DNA of 5,115 nucleotides from Oscillospiraceae bacterium. GTDB lineage: Bacteria > Bacillota > Clostridia > Oscillospirales > Oscillospiraceae. Made by a program: the position numbers and the translations under genes. Position 1 is the stretch's first letter, and the number at the start of each line of letters is the position of its first letter. The notes beneath the pieces were generated by a model. The model worked only from the letters and a program-made list of their open reading frames with translations, was not told the origin of the DNA and did not search any database. The DNA lies in the NCBI GenBank assembly GCA_017378975.1, contig JAFNXT010000351.1, positions 1 to 5,115 of the forward strand, written 5' to 3'. Of this stretch, positions 1 to 5,115 are shown piece after piece.

Positions 1-486
1 CGCGAATTTGGATGCCGGATAGGCGATGCCGCTGGGTTGACCGTAGATACTGACCATGGACGAGGTGTTCAGGATCACACCACTGCCCTTGGCCACCATG
101 CAGTCGGCAGCCACCCGGGTGGCGTTGAACACGCCCTTCAGGTTCAGATCGATTACCCGGTCGAAGGCCTCCTCCGTATACTCCATGAAAGGCGTACTTT
201 CAGAGACGCCGGCGTTGTTCACCAGGATATCCACGCAACCGTAGCGCGTCACCGCCTCCCGGAAGGCCTCTCTGACGGAAGACATATCCGAAAGGTCCGG
301 GCTGATCCCGGCCACCACGCTGTCAGGATACTGTGCCTTCAGCCGTTCCACCGCCTTACCTGCGGTCTCCGGCGAGCTGGCAGTGATGATCACCTTCGCG
401 CCTTCTCTGAGGAAGGCCTCTGCGGTGGCGTATCCGATCCCCCGGCTGCCACCGGTGATGATCGCGACTTTATCTTTCAATCTCAT
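1..486 (-). CDS. Short-chain dehydrogenase/reductase, FabG-like (partial, C-terminus beyond the window)
   Basis: This is the N-terminal 162 residues of a classical SDR oxidoreductase, a cytoplasmic NAD(P)-dependent enzyme interconverting a ketone and an alcohol. Seen in the sequence: the Rossmann glycine motif TGGSRGIG (residues 11-18), an acidic adenine-pocket residue D64 followed by Leu, NNAG (90-93), and the full catalytic tetrad N115, S143, Y156 and K160 with the usual 13-residue Ser-Tyr and 4-residue Tyr-Lys spacings. R15 in the glycine loop and the absence of an acidic residue at the end of beta-2 (TASS, 35-38) favour NADP(H), as in FabG. Classical SDRs are about 250 residues, so roughly 90 are missing, including the substrate loop; the substrate therefore cannot be named. 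The start is fixed by AAGGAGGTG six bases upstream. It lies 79 bases downstream of the ZIP transporter gene on the same strand. No fatty-acid synthesis genes are visible, so it need not be FabG itself. Confidence 0.93.
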   Translation of the reverse strand, partial: MRLKDKVAIITGGSRGIGYATAEAFLREGAKVIITASSPETAGKAVERLKAQYPDSVVAGISPDLSDMSSVREAFREAVTRYGCVDILVNNAGVSESTPFMEYTEEAFDRVIDLNLKGVFNATRVAADCMVAKGSGVILNTSSMVSIYGQPSGIAYPASKFA

Positions 487-492
487 ATAGAG

Positions 493-501
493 CACCTCCT
501 T
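493..501 (-). promoter_or_regulatory. Ribosome binding site of the SDR gene
   Basis: The minus strand reads AAGGAGGTG, a nearly complete anti-Shine-Dalgarno complement, six bases before the ATG at 486-484. It sets the start of the SDR reading frame and implies strong translation. Confidence 0.85.
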
Positions 502-565
502 GTTTCTAAGTGGCTCCATCATACACAAGACAGGTGTCCATTTCCGTGACATCGTCACATTGGGC

Positions 566-1348
566 TCACCCCAGTGCCACATCCAGCACCATCATCAGCG
601 AGAACCCCACGGCGAAGAACACCGTTCCGATGTTGGAATGCTCTCCCTCAGACATCTCCGGGATCAGCTCCTCCACCACCACATACAACATGGCACCGGC
701 GGAGAAGGCCAGCAGATACGGCAGTACCGGCACCAGAAGGTCCGCCAACATGATCGTCAGGATCGCGCCCAGAGGCTCCACGATGCCCGACAGCACACCG
801 TATCCAAAAGCCTTGCCCCGTTTCATCCCATTGCTCCGCAGGGGCATGGAGATGATCGCGCCCTCCGGCAGGTTTTGAAGTGCGATGCCCAGCGCCAACG
901 CCAGCACACCGGCGGCCGTGATCCCGGTGCTTCCGGACAGGAAGCCAGCCACCACCACGCCCACCGCCATGCCTTCCGGCAGGTTATGGAGCGCCACCGC
1001 CAGCACCATCATCGTGGACTTCCCTAAGCCGCAGGCCGTGCCCTCCGGGCAGTCGCTGTTCAAATGCAGGTGAGGGATCAGGTGATCCAGCGCCAGCAAA
1101 AACAGGAAGCCGCCCCACACGCCGACGAACGCCGGGAGGAACGCCCATTGCCCCAGATGCGCCGACTGATCGATCGCCGGGATGATCAGGCTCCATACAG
1201 AAGCCGCCACCATCACCCCGGATGCGAAACCGTTCAAAGAACGCTGTAACGTCCGACTCATCCTTCCTCTCATAAAGAACACGCAGGCAGCACCCAAAGA
1301 CGTCCCAAGGAACGGCAGAGCCACCGCGCTGATCACAGACATATCCAT
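566..1348 (-). CDS. ZIP-family divalent metal transporter (GufA/ZupT-like)
   Basis: A 260-residue membrane protein of the ZIP family, expected to import divalent cations such as Zn, Fe or Mn across the cytoplasmic membrane. Eight hydrophobic segments are visible (about 5-25, 38-58, 68-88, 112-135, 142-168, 182-204, 208-228, 238-258). The family signature is clear: HNLPEG at 121-126 in segment 4 and QNLPEG at 158-163 in segment 5, giving likely metal ligands H121, N122, E125, Q158, N159 and E162, with E191 in segment 6 at the place of a further family ligand. The segment 3-4 loop carries a His-rich stretch (DHLIPHLHL, 88-96). The start at 1348 is chosen because AGGAGGG lies six bases before it; an upstream in-frame ATG at 1441 would add 31 hydrophilic residues and has no ribosome site. 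A second ATG two codons in is too far from that site. Metal specificity cannot be read from sequence. It is transcribed away from the flavodiiron gene. Confidence 0.93.
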   Translation of the reverse strand: MDMSVISAVALPFLGTSLGAACVFFMRGRMSRTLQRSLNGFASGVMVAASVWSLIIPAIDQSAHLGQWAFLPAFVGVWGGFLFLLALDHLIPHLHLNSDCPEGTACGLGKSTMMVLAVALHNLPEGMAVGVVVAGFLSGSTGITAAGVLALALGIALQNLPEGAIISMPLRSNGMKRGKAFGYGVLSGIVEPLGAILTIMLADLLVPVLPYLLAFSAGAMLYVVVEELIPEMSEGEHSNIGTVFFAVGFSLMMVLDVALG

Positions 1349-1354
1349 ATCGAA

Positions 1355-1361
1355 CCCTCCT
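1355..1361 (-). promoter_or_regulatory. Ribosome binding site of the ZIP gene
   Basis: The minus strand reads AGGAGGG, six bases before the chosen ATG at 1348-1346. It decides between this start and the longer open frame that begins at 1441. Confidence 0.8.
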
Positions 1362-1472
1362 GTTGTTTTCTGTGTCTTTATTTTACTATGTACAAAACCG
1401 CCATTCTGTGATAAAGTTACTGTTGAAAGATGGCTTTCCATGTATCATCATACCATCACAGTCAAAAAATAC

Positions 1473-1478
1473 AAGGAG
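1473..1478 (+). promoter_or_regulatory. Ribosome binding site of the flavodiiron gene
   Basis: AAGGAG lies eight bases before the ATG at 1487 and only two before an in-frame ATG at 1481. The spacing favours the start at 1487, giving an N-terminus MKITND, over the upstream alternatives at 1481 and 1430. Confidence 0.8.
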
Positions 1479-1486
1479 CAATGACA

Positions 1487-2641
1487 ATGAAGATCACCAA
1501 CGACATCAAATATATCGGCGTCAACGACCATCAGGTGGACCTGTTCGAGGGCCAGTACGTGGTCCCCAACGGCATGGCCTACAATTCTTACGTCATCATG
1601 GACCAAAAGATCGCGGTCATGGATACCGTGGACCGCAATTTCACCGGGGAATGGCTCCGGAACCTGTCCGATGCGCTGGAAGGCCGGAAGCCCGACTATC
1701 TGGTGGTCCAGCACATGGAGCCTGACCATTCCGCCAGCATCGACGTGTTCCTCCAGACCTGGCCTGAGACCGTGGTGGTGTCCTCTGCCAAGGCTTTCGC
1801 CATGATGAAGAACTTCTTCGGCACCGACTACGCCGACCGCCGGATCGTGGTGGGCGAAGGCGACGTACTGGATCTGGGCACCCACCGGCTGACCTTCGTC
1901 ACCGCTCCCATGGTCCATTGGCCCGAGGTCATCGTGACCTACGATGCCCATGACAAGGTCCTCTTCTCTGCCGACGGCTTCGGCAAATTCGGCGCGCTGG
2001 ATGCAGAGGAGGATTGGGCGTGCGAGGCCCGCCGCTACTACATCGGCATCGTTGGCAAATACGGTCCTCAGGTCCAGGCCCTGCTGAAGAAGGCCGCCAC
2101 GCTGGACATCTCCATCATCTGTCCCCTCCACGGACCCGTCCTGACGGAAGACCTGGGCTATTACATAAACCTGTACGACATCTGGTCCTCCTACCGGGTG
2201 GAGAGTGAGGGCATCATGATCGCCTACACTTCCGTCTACGGCAACACCAAAGCCGCTGTGGAGCTGCTGGCGAAGAAGCTGGAGGAGCAGGGCTGTCCCA
2301 AGGTGGTCGTCAACGATCTGGCCCGTTGTGACATGGCCGAAGCGGTGGAGGATGCCTTCCGCTATGGCAAGCTGGTGCTGGCCACCACCACCTACAACGG
2401 CGATGTCTTCCCCTTCATGAAGGAGTTCATCCACCACCTGACGGAGCGGAACTATCAGGACCGCACCATCGGTCTGATGGAGAACGGCTCCTGGGCCCCC
2501 GTGGCCGCCAAGGTCATGAAGACCATGTTCGAAAAGTCCAGGAACATCACCTTCACCGAGACCTCCGTGAAGATCATGTCTGCCCTCAGCGACGAAAGCC
2601 GCGCCCAGATCGACGCTCTGGCCGCCGAGCTCCTGCGCTAA
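1487..2641 (+). CDS. Class A flavodiiron protein (A-type flavoprotein, oxygen/NO reductase)
   Basis: A 384-residue cytoplasmic flavodiiron protein. The family reduces O2 to water and/or NO to N2O, usually with electrons from rubredoxin, protecting anaerobes from oxidative and nitrosative stress. Residues 1 to about 238 form the metallo-beta-lactamase-like domain with a complete diiron set: HMEPDH at 76-81 (H76, E78, D80, H81), H144, bridging D163 (SADGFGKFG) and H215 (PLHGP). Residues from about 242 form a flavodoxin domain with the FMN phosphate loop TSVYGNT (248-254), TTTYNGD (300-306) and ENGSWAP (332-338). The length is that of a minimal class A protein; there is no rubredoxin or flavin-reductase extension, so a separate electron donor is needed, and none is encoded here. 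Sequence does not decide between O2 and NO preference. The gene is single, opposite the ZIP transporter, and ends at a strong shared terminator. Names used for relatives include fprA and roo; no symbol is assigned here. Confidence 0.96.
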   Translation: MKITNDIKYIGVNDHQVDLFEGQYVVPNGMAYNSYVIMDQKIAVMDTVDRNFTGEWLRNLSDALEGRKPDYLVVQHMEPDHSASIDVFLQTWPETVVVSSAKAFAMMKNFFGTDYADRRIVVGEGDVLDLGTHRLTFVTAPMVHWPEVIVTYDAHDKVLFSADGFGKFGALDAEEDWACEARRYYIGIVGKYGPQVQALLKKAATLDISIICPLHGPVLTEDLGYYINLYDIWSSYRVESEGIMIAYTSVYGNTKAAVELLAKKLEEQGCPKVVVNDLARCDMAEAVEDAFRYGKLVLATTTYNGDVFPFMKEFIHHLTERNYQDRTIGLMENGSWAPVAAKVMKTMFEKSRNITFTETSVKIMSALSDESRAQIDALAAELLR

Positions 2642-2644
2642 AAT

Positions 2645-2693
2645 AAACTGTCATCGTCAGGAAGCCCTTAGGCACTCCTGGCGATGACAGTTT
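2645..2693. terminator. Bidirectional intrinsic terminator between convergent genes
   Basis: An 18-pair stem (2645-2662 with 2676-2693; one G·T pair at 2657/2681, otherwise perfect) closes a 13-base loop that can itself form GCC/GGC (2664-2666 with 2671-2673). In the plus direction the stem ends in TTT and is followed by CTTATTT. In the minus direction it is followed by a T-rich run, with TTTATTTT reading through the last stem bases to the flavodiiron stop codon. Both convergent genes therefore share it: the flavodiiron stop is three bases before the stem and the stop of the minus-strand gene is one base from the other side. Confidence 0.92.
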
Positions 2694-2694
2694 C

Positions 2695-3333
2695 TTATTT
2701 ACCGCACAACGCTTCCACAGGATCGGTGCAACGTCCCATGCCAACCATCCGCCCCAGCAAACGGGCGAAATGGACCGTAGTATCCCCGGCGGCCCCCAGG
2801 AACCCCCGATGAGCGAAATAAGCCCCGGACCGGTCCCCCGTATCTGCCACCAGCTCTCGCAGATCCCCATGATAGACCTCATAGGGCTCCAGAAAACGTT
2901 CCAGCTCCTGTAAGCTTCGGAAGGGCGTCCCCAGCACCGCTGAAGCGAACCCCAGACAGGTGTACGCCCCACGGATGTGGCACCGGATCTTCCACGTGGT
3001 GAGCAATGCTCCCAGTGTATCGTAGATCAGCCCCGTATCCCGGTCTCCGGCCTTACGGAACAGCGACGCCAACTCCCCTTCCCTCTGAGAGTCCAGTTCC
3101 ATCCGGAACACCCGTACCGACACAGGTCCCTCCTGACAGAAGAAACGCTCCACCGGCTCTTCCACGAAGCCGCCGGCCAGAGGGACCCCACGGACATACC
3201 GGGCAAAAGATACGAAGCCGGTGAGTCCCGGATCCAGCGTCAGGGAAACATGGTTGTACTCTCCCCGTGTGAACGCCCGGATCACCCGACCCATGCCGGT
3301 ATTGGTCTTCGACAGCATCAGATACAGCGCCAT
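2695..3333 (-). CDS. Putative permuted NlpC/P60-like (papain-fold) cysteine hydrolase, function unknown
   Basis: A 212-residue protein with no signal peptide and no membrane segment, so probably cytoplasmic. I do not recognise a characterised relative. It has the layout of circularly permuted NlpC/P60-type hydrolases (YiiX/LRAT-like): an early histidine in a beta-strand context (EYNHVSLTL, H28 at residues 25-33) and a late cysteine at the start of a helix (AYTCLGFASAVL, C126 at 123-134), with Y104 and D105 in GLIYDTLGALL between them. The family cleaves amide or thioester-like bonds; the substrate here is unknown. The strongly patterned N-terminus, SKTNTGMGRVIRAFTRGEYN (8-27), suggests a conserved family. 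The start at 3333 is set by AAAGGAGGG five bases upstream; an upstream ATG at 3393 lies in the promoter and is rejected. It is transcribed divergently from the MFS-GH2 operon from a mirror-image promoter and ends one base before the shared terminator. The fold is an inference from motif order, not an alignment. Confidence 0.72.
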   Translation of the reverse strand: MALYLMLSKTNTGMGRVIRAFTRGEYNHVSLTLDPGLTGFVSFARYVRGVPLAGGFVEEPVERFFCQEGPVSVRVFRMELDSQREGELASLFRKAGDRDTGLIYDTLGALLTTWKIRCHIRGAYTCLGFASAVLGTPFRSLQELERFLEPYEVYHGDLRELVADTGDRSGAYFAHRGFLGAAGDTTVHFARLLGRMVGMGRCTDPVEALCGK

Positions 3334-3338
3334 GAGTT

Positions 3339-3347
3339 CCCTCCTTT
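3339..3347 (-). promoter_or_regulatory. Ribosome binding site of the putative cysteine hydrolase gene
   Basis: The minus strand reads AAAGGAGGG five bases before the ATG at 3333-3331. It places the protein start at MALYLM rather than at an upstream in-frame ATG ending at 3393. Confidence 0.85.
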
Positions 3348-3364
3348 TGAAAATATTCTCAATT

Positions 3365-3393
3365 ATTTTAGTCCACAGGGTCCAGATCGTCAA
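3365..3393 (-). promoter_or_regulatory. Promoter of the putative cysteine hydrolase gene
   Basis: On the minus strand, -35 TTGACG (plus 3388-3393) and -10 TAAAAT (plus 3365-3370) are separated by exactly 17 bases. Each hexamer matches the vegetative consensus at five of six positions. Transcription would begin near 3358, giving a leader of about 25 bases that contains the ribosome site. The -35 lies in one arm of the inverted repeat at 3374-3422. Confidence 0.8.
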
Positions 3394-3422
3394 CCCCCGC
3401 CGTTGACGATCCGGGTCCTGTG
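3374..3422. repeat. Inverted repeat spanning both divergent -35 boxes, candidate operator
   Basis: The core is a perfect 10-base inverted repeat, GATCGTCAAC (3385-3394) and GTTGACGATC (3402-3411), around a seven-base C-rich centre. After one mismatch (3384/3412), symmetry resumes in the outer arms (3374-3383 and 3413-3422), with eight of ten positions complementary. In total 18 of 21 arm positions are symmetric about base 3398. Both predicted transcripts start outside the repeat, so neither RNA from these promoters would contain the hairpin; this argues for a DNA-level role such as an operator rather than a terminator or attenuator. The regulator is not encoded in the window. Confidence 0.75.
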
Positions 3423-3431
3423 TCCTATAAT
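3403..3431 (+). promoter_or_regulatory. Promoter of the MFS-GH2 operon
   Basis: A near-ideal vegetative promoter: -35 TTGACG (3403-3408, five of six), a 17-base spacer and a perfect -10 TATAAT (3426-3431). Transcription would start near 3438, leaving a leader of only about 16 bases that carries the CGGAGG ribosome site. A promoter this close to consensus, in front of a sugar operon and inside an inverted repeat, suggests control by repression. Confidence 0.88.
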
Positions 3432-3441
3432 CAGAAGAAAA

Positions 3442-3447
3442 CGGAGG
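3442..3447 (+). promoter_or_regulatory. Ribosome binding site of the MFS gene
   Basis: CGGAGG abuts an in-frame ATG at 3448 and lies six bases before the ATG at 3454. Only the second has usable spacing, so the protein starts MKTTSK. Confidence 0.8.
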
Positions 3448-3453
3448 ATGCTT

Positions 3454-4743
3454 ATGAAAACGACTTCCAAATTTTATCTCTCCCTCGTGATATTCAGTCT
3501 GGTGGGCCAGGTGGCATGGGTAGTGGAGAATATGTATCTGAACGTATTCATCTACCAGATGTTCGGTGCCAGCGCCGAAGCCATCTCCACCATGGTCTCC
3601 GCCAGCGCCATCGCCGCCACCGTCACCACCCTTCTGATCGGTGCCCTGTCCGACAAGCTGGGCAAGCGGAAGCTCTTCATCTGCGGCGGCTATATCCTTT
3701 GGGGCATCTCCATCTGGAGCTTCGCCCTGATCCGCATGGATGTAATCGGTGCTATGTTCCCCGCCACCGTATCCGCCGCCTCTGTGGGCGTGTCCGCAGT
3801 GATCATCATGGACTGCATCATGACCTTCTTCGGCTCCTCCGCCAACGATGCCTGCTTCAACGCCTGGCTCACCGATGCCACCCCCGAAGCTGAGCGTGGC
3901 AAAGCCGAGGGACTCAATGCCATGATGCCTCTGATCGCGATCCTGGTGGTCTTCGGCAGCTTCATGAGCCTCGACCAGAGCAAAGCCGAAAGCTGGACCG
4001 TGATCTTCGGTACCATCGGAACGGTGGTCACCATCCTCGGCATCGCCGGCTTCTTCCTGATCGAAGAAGCCCCGGTCCGCACCGAGGAGAACCAGAACTA
4101 TTTCGCCAACATCTTCTTCGGCTTCCGCCCGGCATCGATCCGCCGCTGGCCCGTGCTATATCTGACGCTGGCCATCTTCGCGGTGTTCAACATCTCGATC
4201 CAGATCTTCATGCCCTACCTGATCCTGTACTACTCCGTATCTCTGGGCATGGCTGACTATGTGCTGATCATGGCTCCGGCGATCTTGCTGGCGGCGATCT
4301 TCACCGCGTTTTACGGCAAGGTCTACGACCGCCACGGCTTCACGGTGGCGGTATGGCCCTCTCTCGGCCTGCTGACCGGTGGTTACATCCTGTTGTACCT
4401 GTTCACCGCTACCGTCCCTGTGTTCCTGGGGTCCCTGCTGATGATGTGCGGCTACCTGTCCGGCATGGCAGTCTTCGGAGCCATGGTCCGTGACAACACT
4501 CCTGCCAACAAGACCGGCATGTTCCAGGGCCTGCGGATCTGCGGACAGGTCCTGATCCCCGGTGTGATCGGCCCCGCCATCGGTGCGGCAGTCCTGAAAA
4601 ACGCGCCCCAGATCCTCAACAGCGATGGCACCTATTCCTTCATGCCCGATGCGAACATCTTCCTTGCGTCTTTGGTCCCGATCGTGATCCTTGCCGTCGC
4701 TCTGATCCCCCTCATCCGTGTCCTGCGCAAAACAGTCCGATAA
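3454..4743 (+). CDS. MFS transporter, probable glycoside/oligosaccharide carrier
   Basis: A 429-residue integral membrane protein of the major facilitator superfamily with about twelve hydrophobic segments (the first near 9-33, the seventh from about 232, the last near 403-424). The cytoplasmic loop between segments 2 and 3 has an MFS motif A variant, GALSDKLGKRK (63-73). Its degenerate partner in the second half, GKVYDRHG (288-295), lies between segments 8 and 9. After segment 4 comes DATPEAERGKAEG (141-153), reminiscent of the GPH/SLC45-like sugar symporter branch. Secondary transport driven by an ion gradient is expected from the family. The substrate is inferred only from context: the gene is followed after 12 bases by a GH2 glycosidase, so a beta-glycoside or glucuronide is likely. 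The open frame extends far upstream to 2977, but that part runs antisense through the neighbouring gene and the promoter and is not translated. Confidence 0.92.
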   Translation: MKTTSKFYLSLVIFSLVGQVAWVVENMYLNVFIYQMFGASAEAISTMVSASAIAATVTTLLIGALSDKLGKRKLFICGGYILWGISIWSFALIRMDVIGAMFPATVSAASVGVSAVIIMDCIMTFFGSSANDACFNAWLTDATPEAERGKAEGLNAMMPLIAILVVFGSFMSLDQSKAESWTVIFGTIGTVVTILGIAGFFLIEEAPVRTEENQNYFANIFFGFRPASIRRWPVLYLTLAIFAVFNISIQIFMPYLILYYSVSLGMADYVLIMAPAILLAAIFTAFYGKVYDRHGFTVAVWPSLGLLTGGYILLYLFTATVPVFLGSLLMMCGYLSGMAVFGAMVRDNTPANKTGMFQGLRICGQVLIPGVIGPAIGAAVLKNAPQILNSDGTYSFMPDANIFLASLVPIVILAVALIPLIRVLRKTVR

Positions 4744-4749
4744 GGAGAG
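4742..4749 (+). promoter_or_regulatory. Ribosome binding site of the GH2 gene, overlapping the MFS stop codon
   Basis: AAGGAGAG begins within the TAA stop of the MFS gene. Its GGAG lies eight bases before the ATG at 4756 and two before an in-frame ATG at 4750, so 4756 is preferred. The overlap with the stop points to one transcript and likely translational coupling. Confidence 0.75.
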
Positions 4750-4755
4750 ATGACC

Positions 4756-5115
4756 ATGGAACATACCATCCTCACCACAGCCCGGGGCGAAGCCCTCACC
4801 GGCACCCCGTGGGATATCTACCCCCGTCCCCAGCTCCGGCGGAACAGCTTCCTGTGTCTGAACGGTCAATGGGACTTTGCCATGGGCAAGGAGGACTTCT
4901 GCCGCACCATCCGGGTACCCTTCTGCCCCGAAAGCCAGCTATCCGGCATCGGCGAGCATTTCCCGGAGGGTCGTCCTCTGCGCTACCGCCGGAAGTTCAC
5001 CCTGCCGGAGGGCTTCCACAAAGGCCGGGTCCTCCTGCACATCGGTGCCGCCGACCAGCATCTGGTCTGCCGGGTCAACGACCGTCTGGTGGGCAAGCAT
5101 TCCGGCGGCTACGAA
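4756..5115 (+). CDS. Glycoside hydrolase family 2 enzyme (beta-galactosidase/beta-glucuronidase-like), N-terminal part
   Basis: The first 120 residues of a GH2 enzyme; the rest lies past the right edge. What is visible is the start of the family's N-terminal sugar-binding jelly-roll domain: an opening YPRPQLRRNSFLCLNGQWDF (22-41), VPFCPESQLSGI (54-65), YRRKFTLP (77-84), and the very typical stretch LLHIGAADQHLVCRVNDRLV (93-112) followed by GKHSGGY (113-119), corresponding to the family's 'F/IGAVD...VWVNG..VG.H.GGY' pattern. The immunoglobulin-like and TIM-barrel domains, with the two catalytic glutamates, are not in view, so the specificity (galactoside, glucuronide, mannoside) is undecided. 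No signal peptide is seen, so it should act in the cytoplasm on a substrate imported by the MFS protein 12 bases upstream. The start is set by AAGGAG with eight-base spacing; ATG at 4750 is the alternative. Confidence 0.9.
   Translation, partial: MEHTILTTARGEALTGTPWDIYPRPQLRRNSFLCLNGQWDFAMGKEDFCRTIRVPFCPESQLSGIGEHFPEGRPLRYRRKFTLPEGFHKGRVLLHIGAADQHLVCRVNDRLVGKHSGGYE

Larger units (their letters stand above)
1349..1486. other. Divergent intergenic region between ZIP and flavodiiron genes
   Basis: These 138 bases are clearly AT-richer than the flanking genes and must hold the promoters for both divergent genes. A TAAAAT on the minus strand (plus positions 1380-1385) is a possible -10 for the ZIP gene, but no good -35 lies 16-18 bases from it. 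On the plus strand TTGAAA (1423-1428) and TATCAT (1443-1448) are near-consensus boxes, but only 14 bases apart, so they do not make a convincing pair. A small inverted repeat, GAAAG/CTTTC with a four-base loop (1425-1438), could be an operator half-site. No riboswitch or RNA gene was recognised. Confidence 0.5.

Noticed and set aside
518..546. Possible separate promoter for the SDR gene on the minus strand
   Set aside because: A TATGAT-like -10 (plus 518-523) has only CGGAAA at 17 bases as -35, matching three of six positions; TGGACA nearby is too close at 11 bases. Too weak to call, so co-transcription with the ZIP gene remains open.
546..558. Inverted repeat GTGAC-N3-GTCAC shortly after the ZIP stop codon
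   Set aside because: The stem is only five base pairs and no T-rich tract follows on the minus strand, so it is not a convincing terminator; it could be a protein site, but nothing supports that.
1423..1448. TTGAAA and TATCAT as a promoter for the flavodiiron gene
   Set aside because: The spacer is 14 bases, too short for a standard vegetative promoter, and no better -35 lies 16-18 bases from TATCAT.
1448..2437. Long open frame on the minus strand opposite the flavodiiron gene
   Set aside because: Its translation is rich in His, Gly, Val and Asp with no recognisable motif, as expected for the complement of a GC-rich gene, while the plus strand encodes a complete family protein with all ligands.
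551..3392. Recurring ATCGTCA word in intergenic positions near 551, 2653 and 3386
   Set aside because: The same word also occurs inside the ZIP coding region near 753, and each intergenic copy belongs to a different structure, so it is not evidence for a shared regulatory motif.
2977..3453. In-frame upstream extension of the MFS reading frame (159 codons)
   Set aside because: It runs antisense to the putative cysteine hydrolase gene and through the divergent promoters; the extension is hydrophilic and unlike any transporter, and the ribosome site at 3442-3447 fits the start at 3454.
4156..4869. Minus-strand open frame opposite the end of the MFS gene and the start of GH2
   Set aside because: Low-complexity composition rich in Asp, Gln, His and Gly and no credible ribosome site; it spans two real genes on the other strand.

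Overview
The window looks like chromosomal DNA from a GC-rich, anaerobic, Gram-positive Clostridia-type bacterium, possibly a gut member of the Oscillospirales. This is inferred from near-consensus GGAGG ribosome binding sites at every gene, textbook sigma-A style promoters, a flavodiiron oxygen/NO reductase typical of strict anaerobes, and an MFS transporter plus GH2 glycosidase pair typical of plant- or host-glycan users. The species cannot be named from this sequence alone.

Layout from left to right: (1) 1-486, minus strand, the N-terminal 162 residues of a FabG-like short-chain dehydrogenase/reductase that runs off the left edge. (2) 566-1348, minus strand, a complete 260-residue ZIP-family metal transporter just upstream of the SDR and possibly co-transcribed with it. 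(3) 1349-1486, an AT-richer divergent intergenic region. (4) 1487-2641, plus strand, a complete 384-residue class A flavodiiron protein (metallo-beta-lactamase-like diiron domain plus flavodoxin domain). (5) 2645-2693, a long hairpin acting as a shared terminator between convergent genes. (6) 2695-3333, minus strand, a 212-residue protein of uncertain function with the His...Cys layout of circularly permuted NlpC/P60-like hydrolases. (7) 3334-3453, a divergent control region with two strong promoters placed in exact mirror symmetry around position 3398 inside an inverted repeat. (8) 3454-4743, plus strand, a 429-residue MFS transporter. (9) 4756 to the right edge, plus strand, the first 120 residues of a glycoside hydrolase family 2 enzyme, 12 bases behind the transporter.

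The MFS and GH2 genes form an uptake-and-hydrolysis operon: the carrier probably imports a small glycoside and the GH2 enzyme, which shows no signal peptide, would cleave it in the cytoplasm. The flavodiiron protein is probably an oxygen or NO scavenger and sits opposite a divalent-metal importer, but no rubredoxin or reductase partner lies in the window. The most striking non-coding feature is the symmetric divergent promoter at 3365-3431, which suggests shared control of the putative cysteine hydrolase and the glycoside operon. No RNA genes, mobile elements or CRISPR arrays were seen, and no gene-free stretch exceeds 300 bases.
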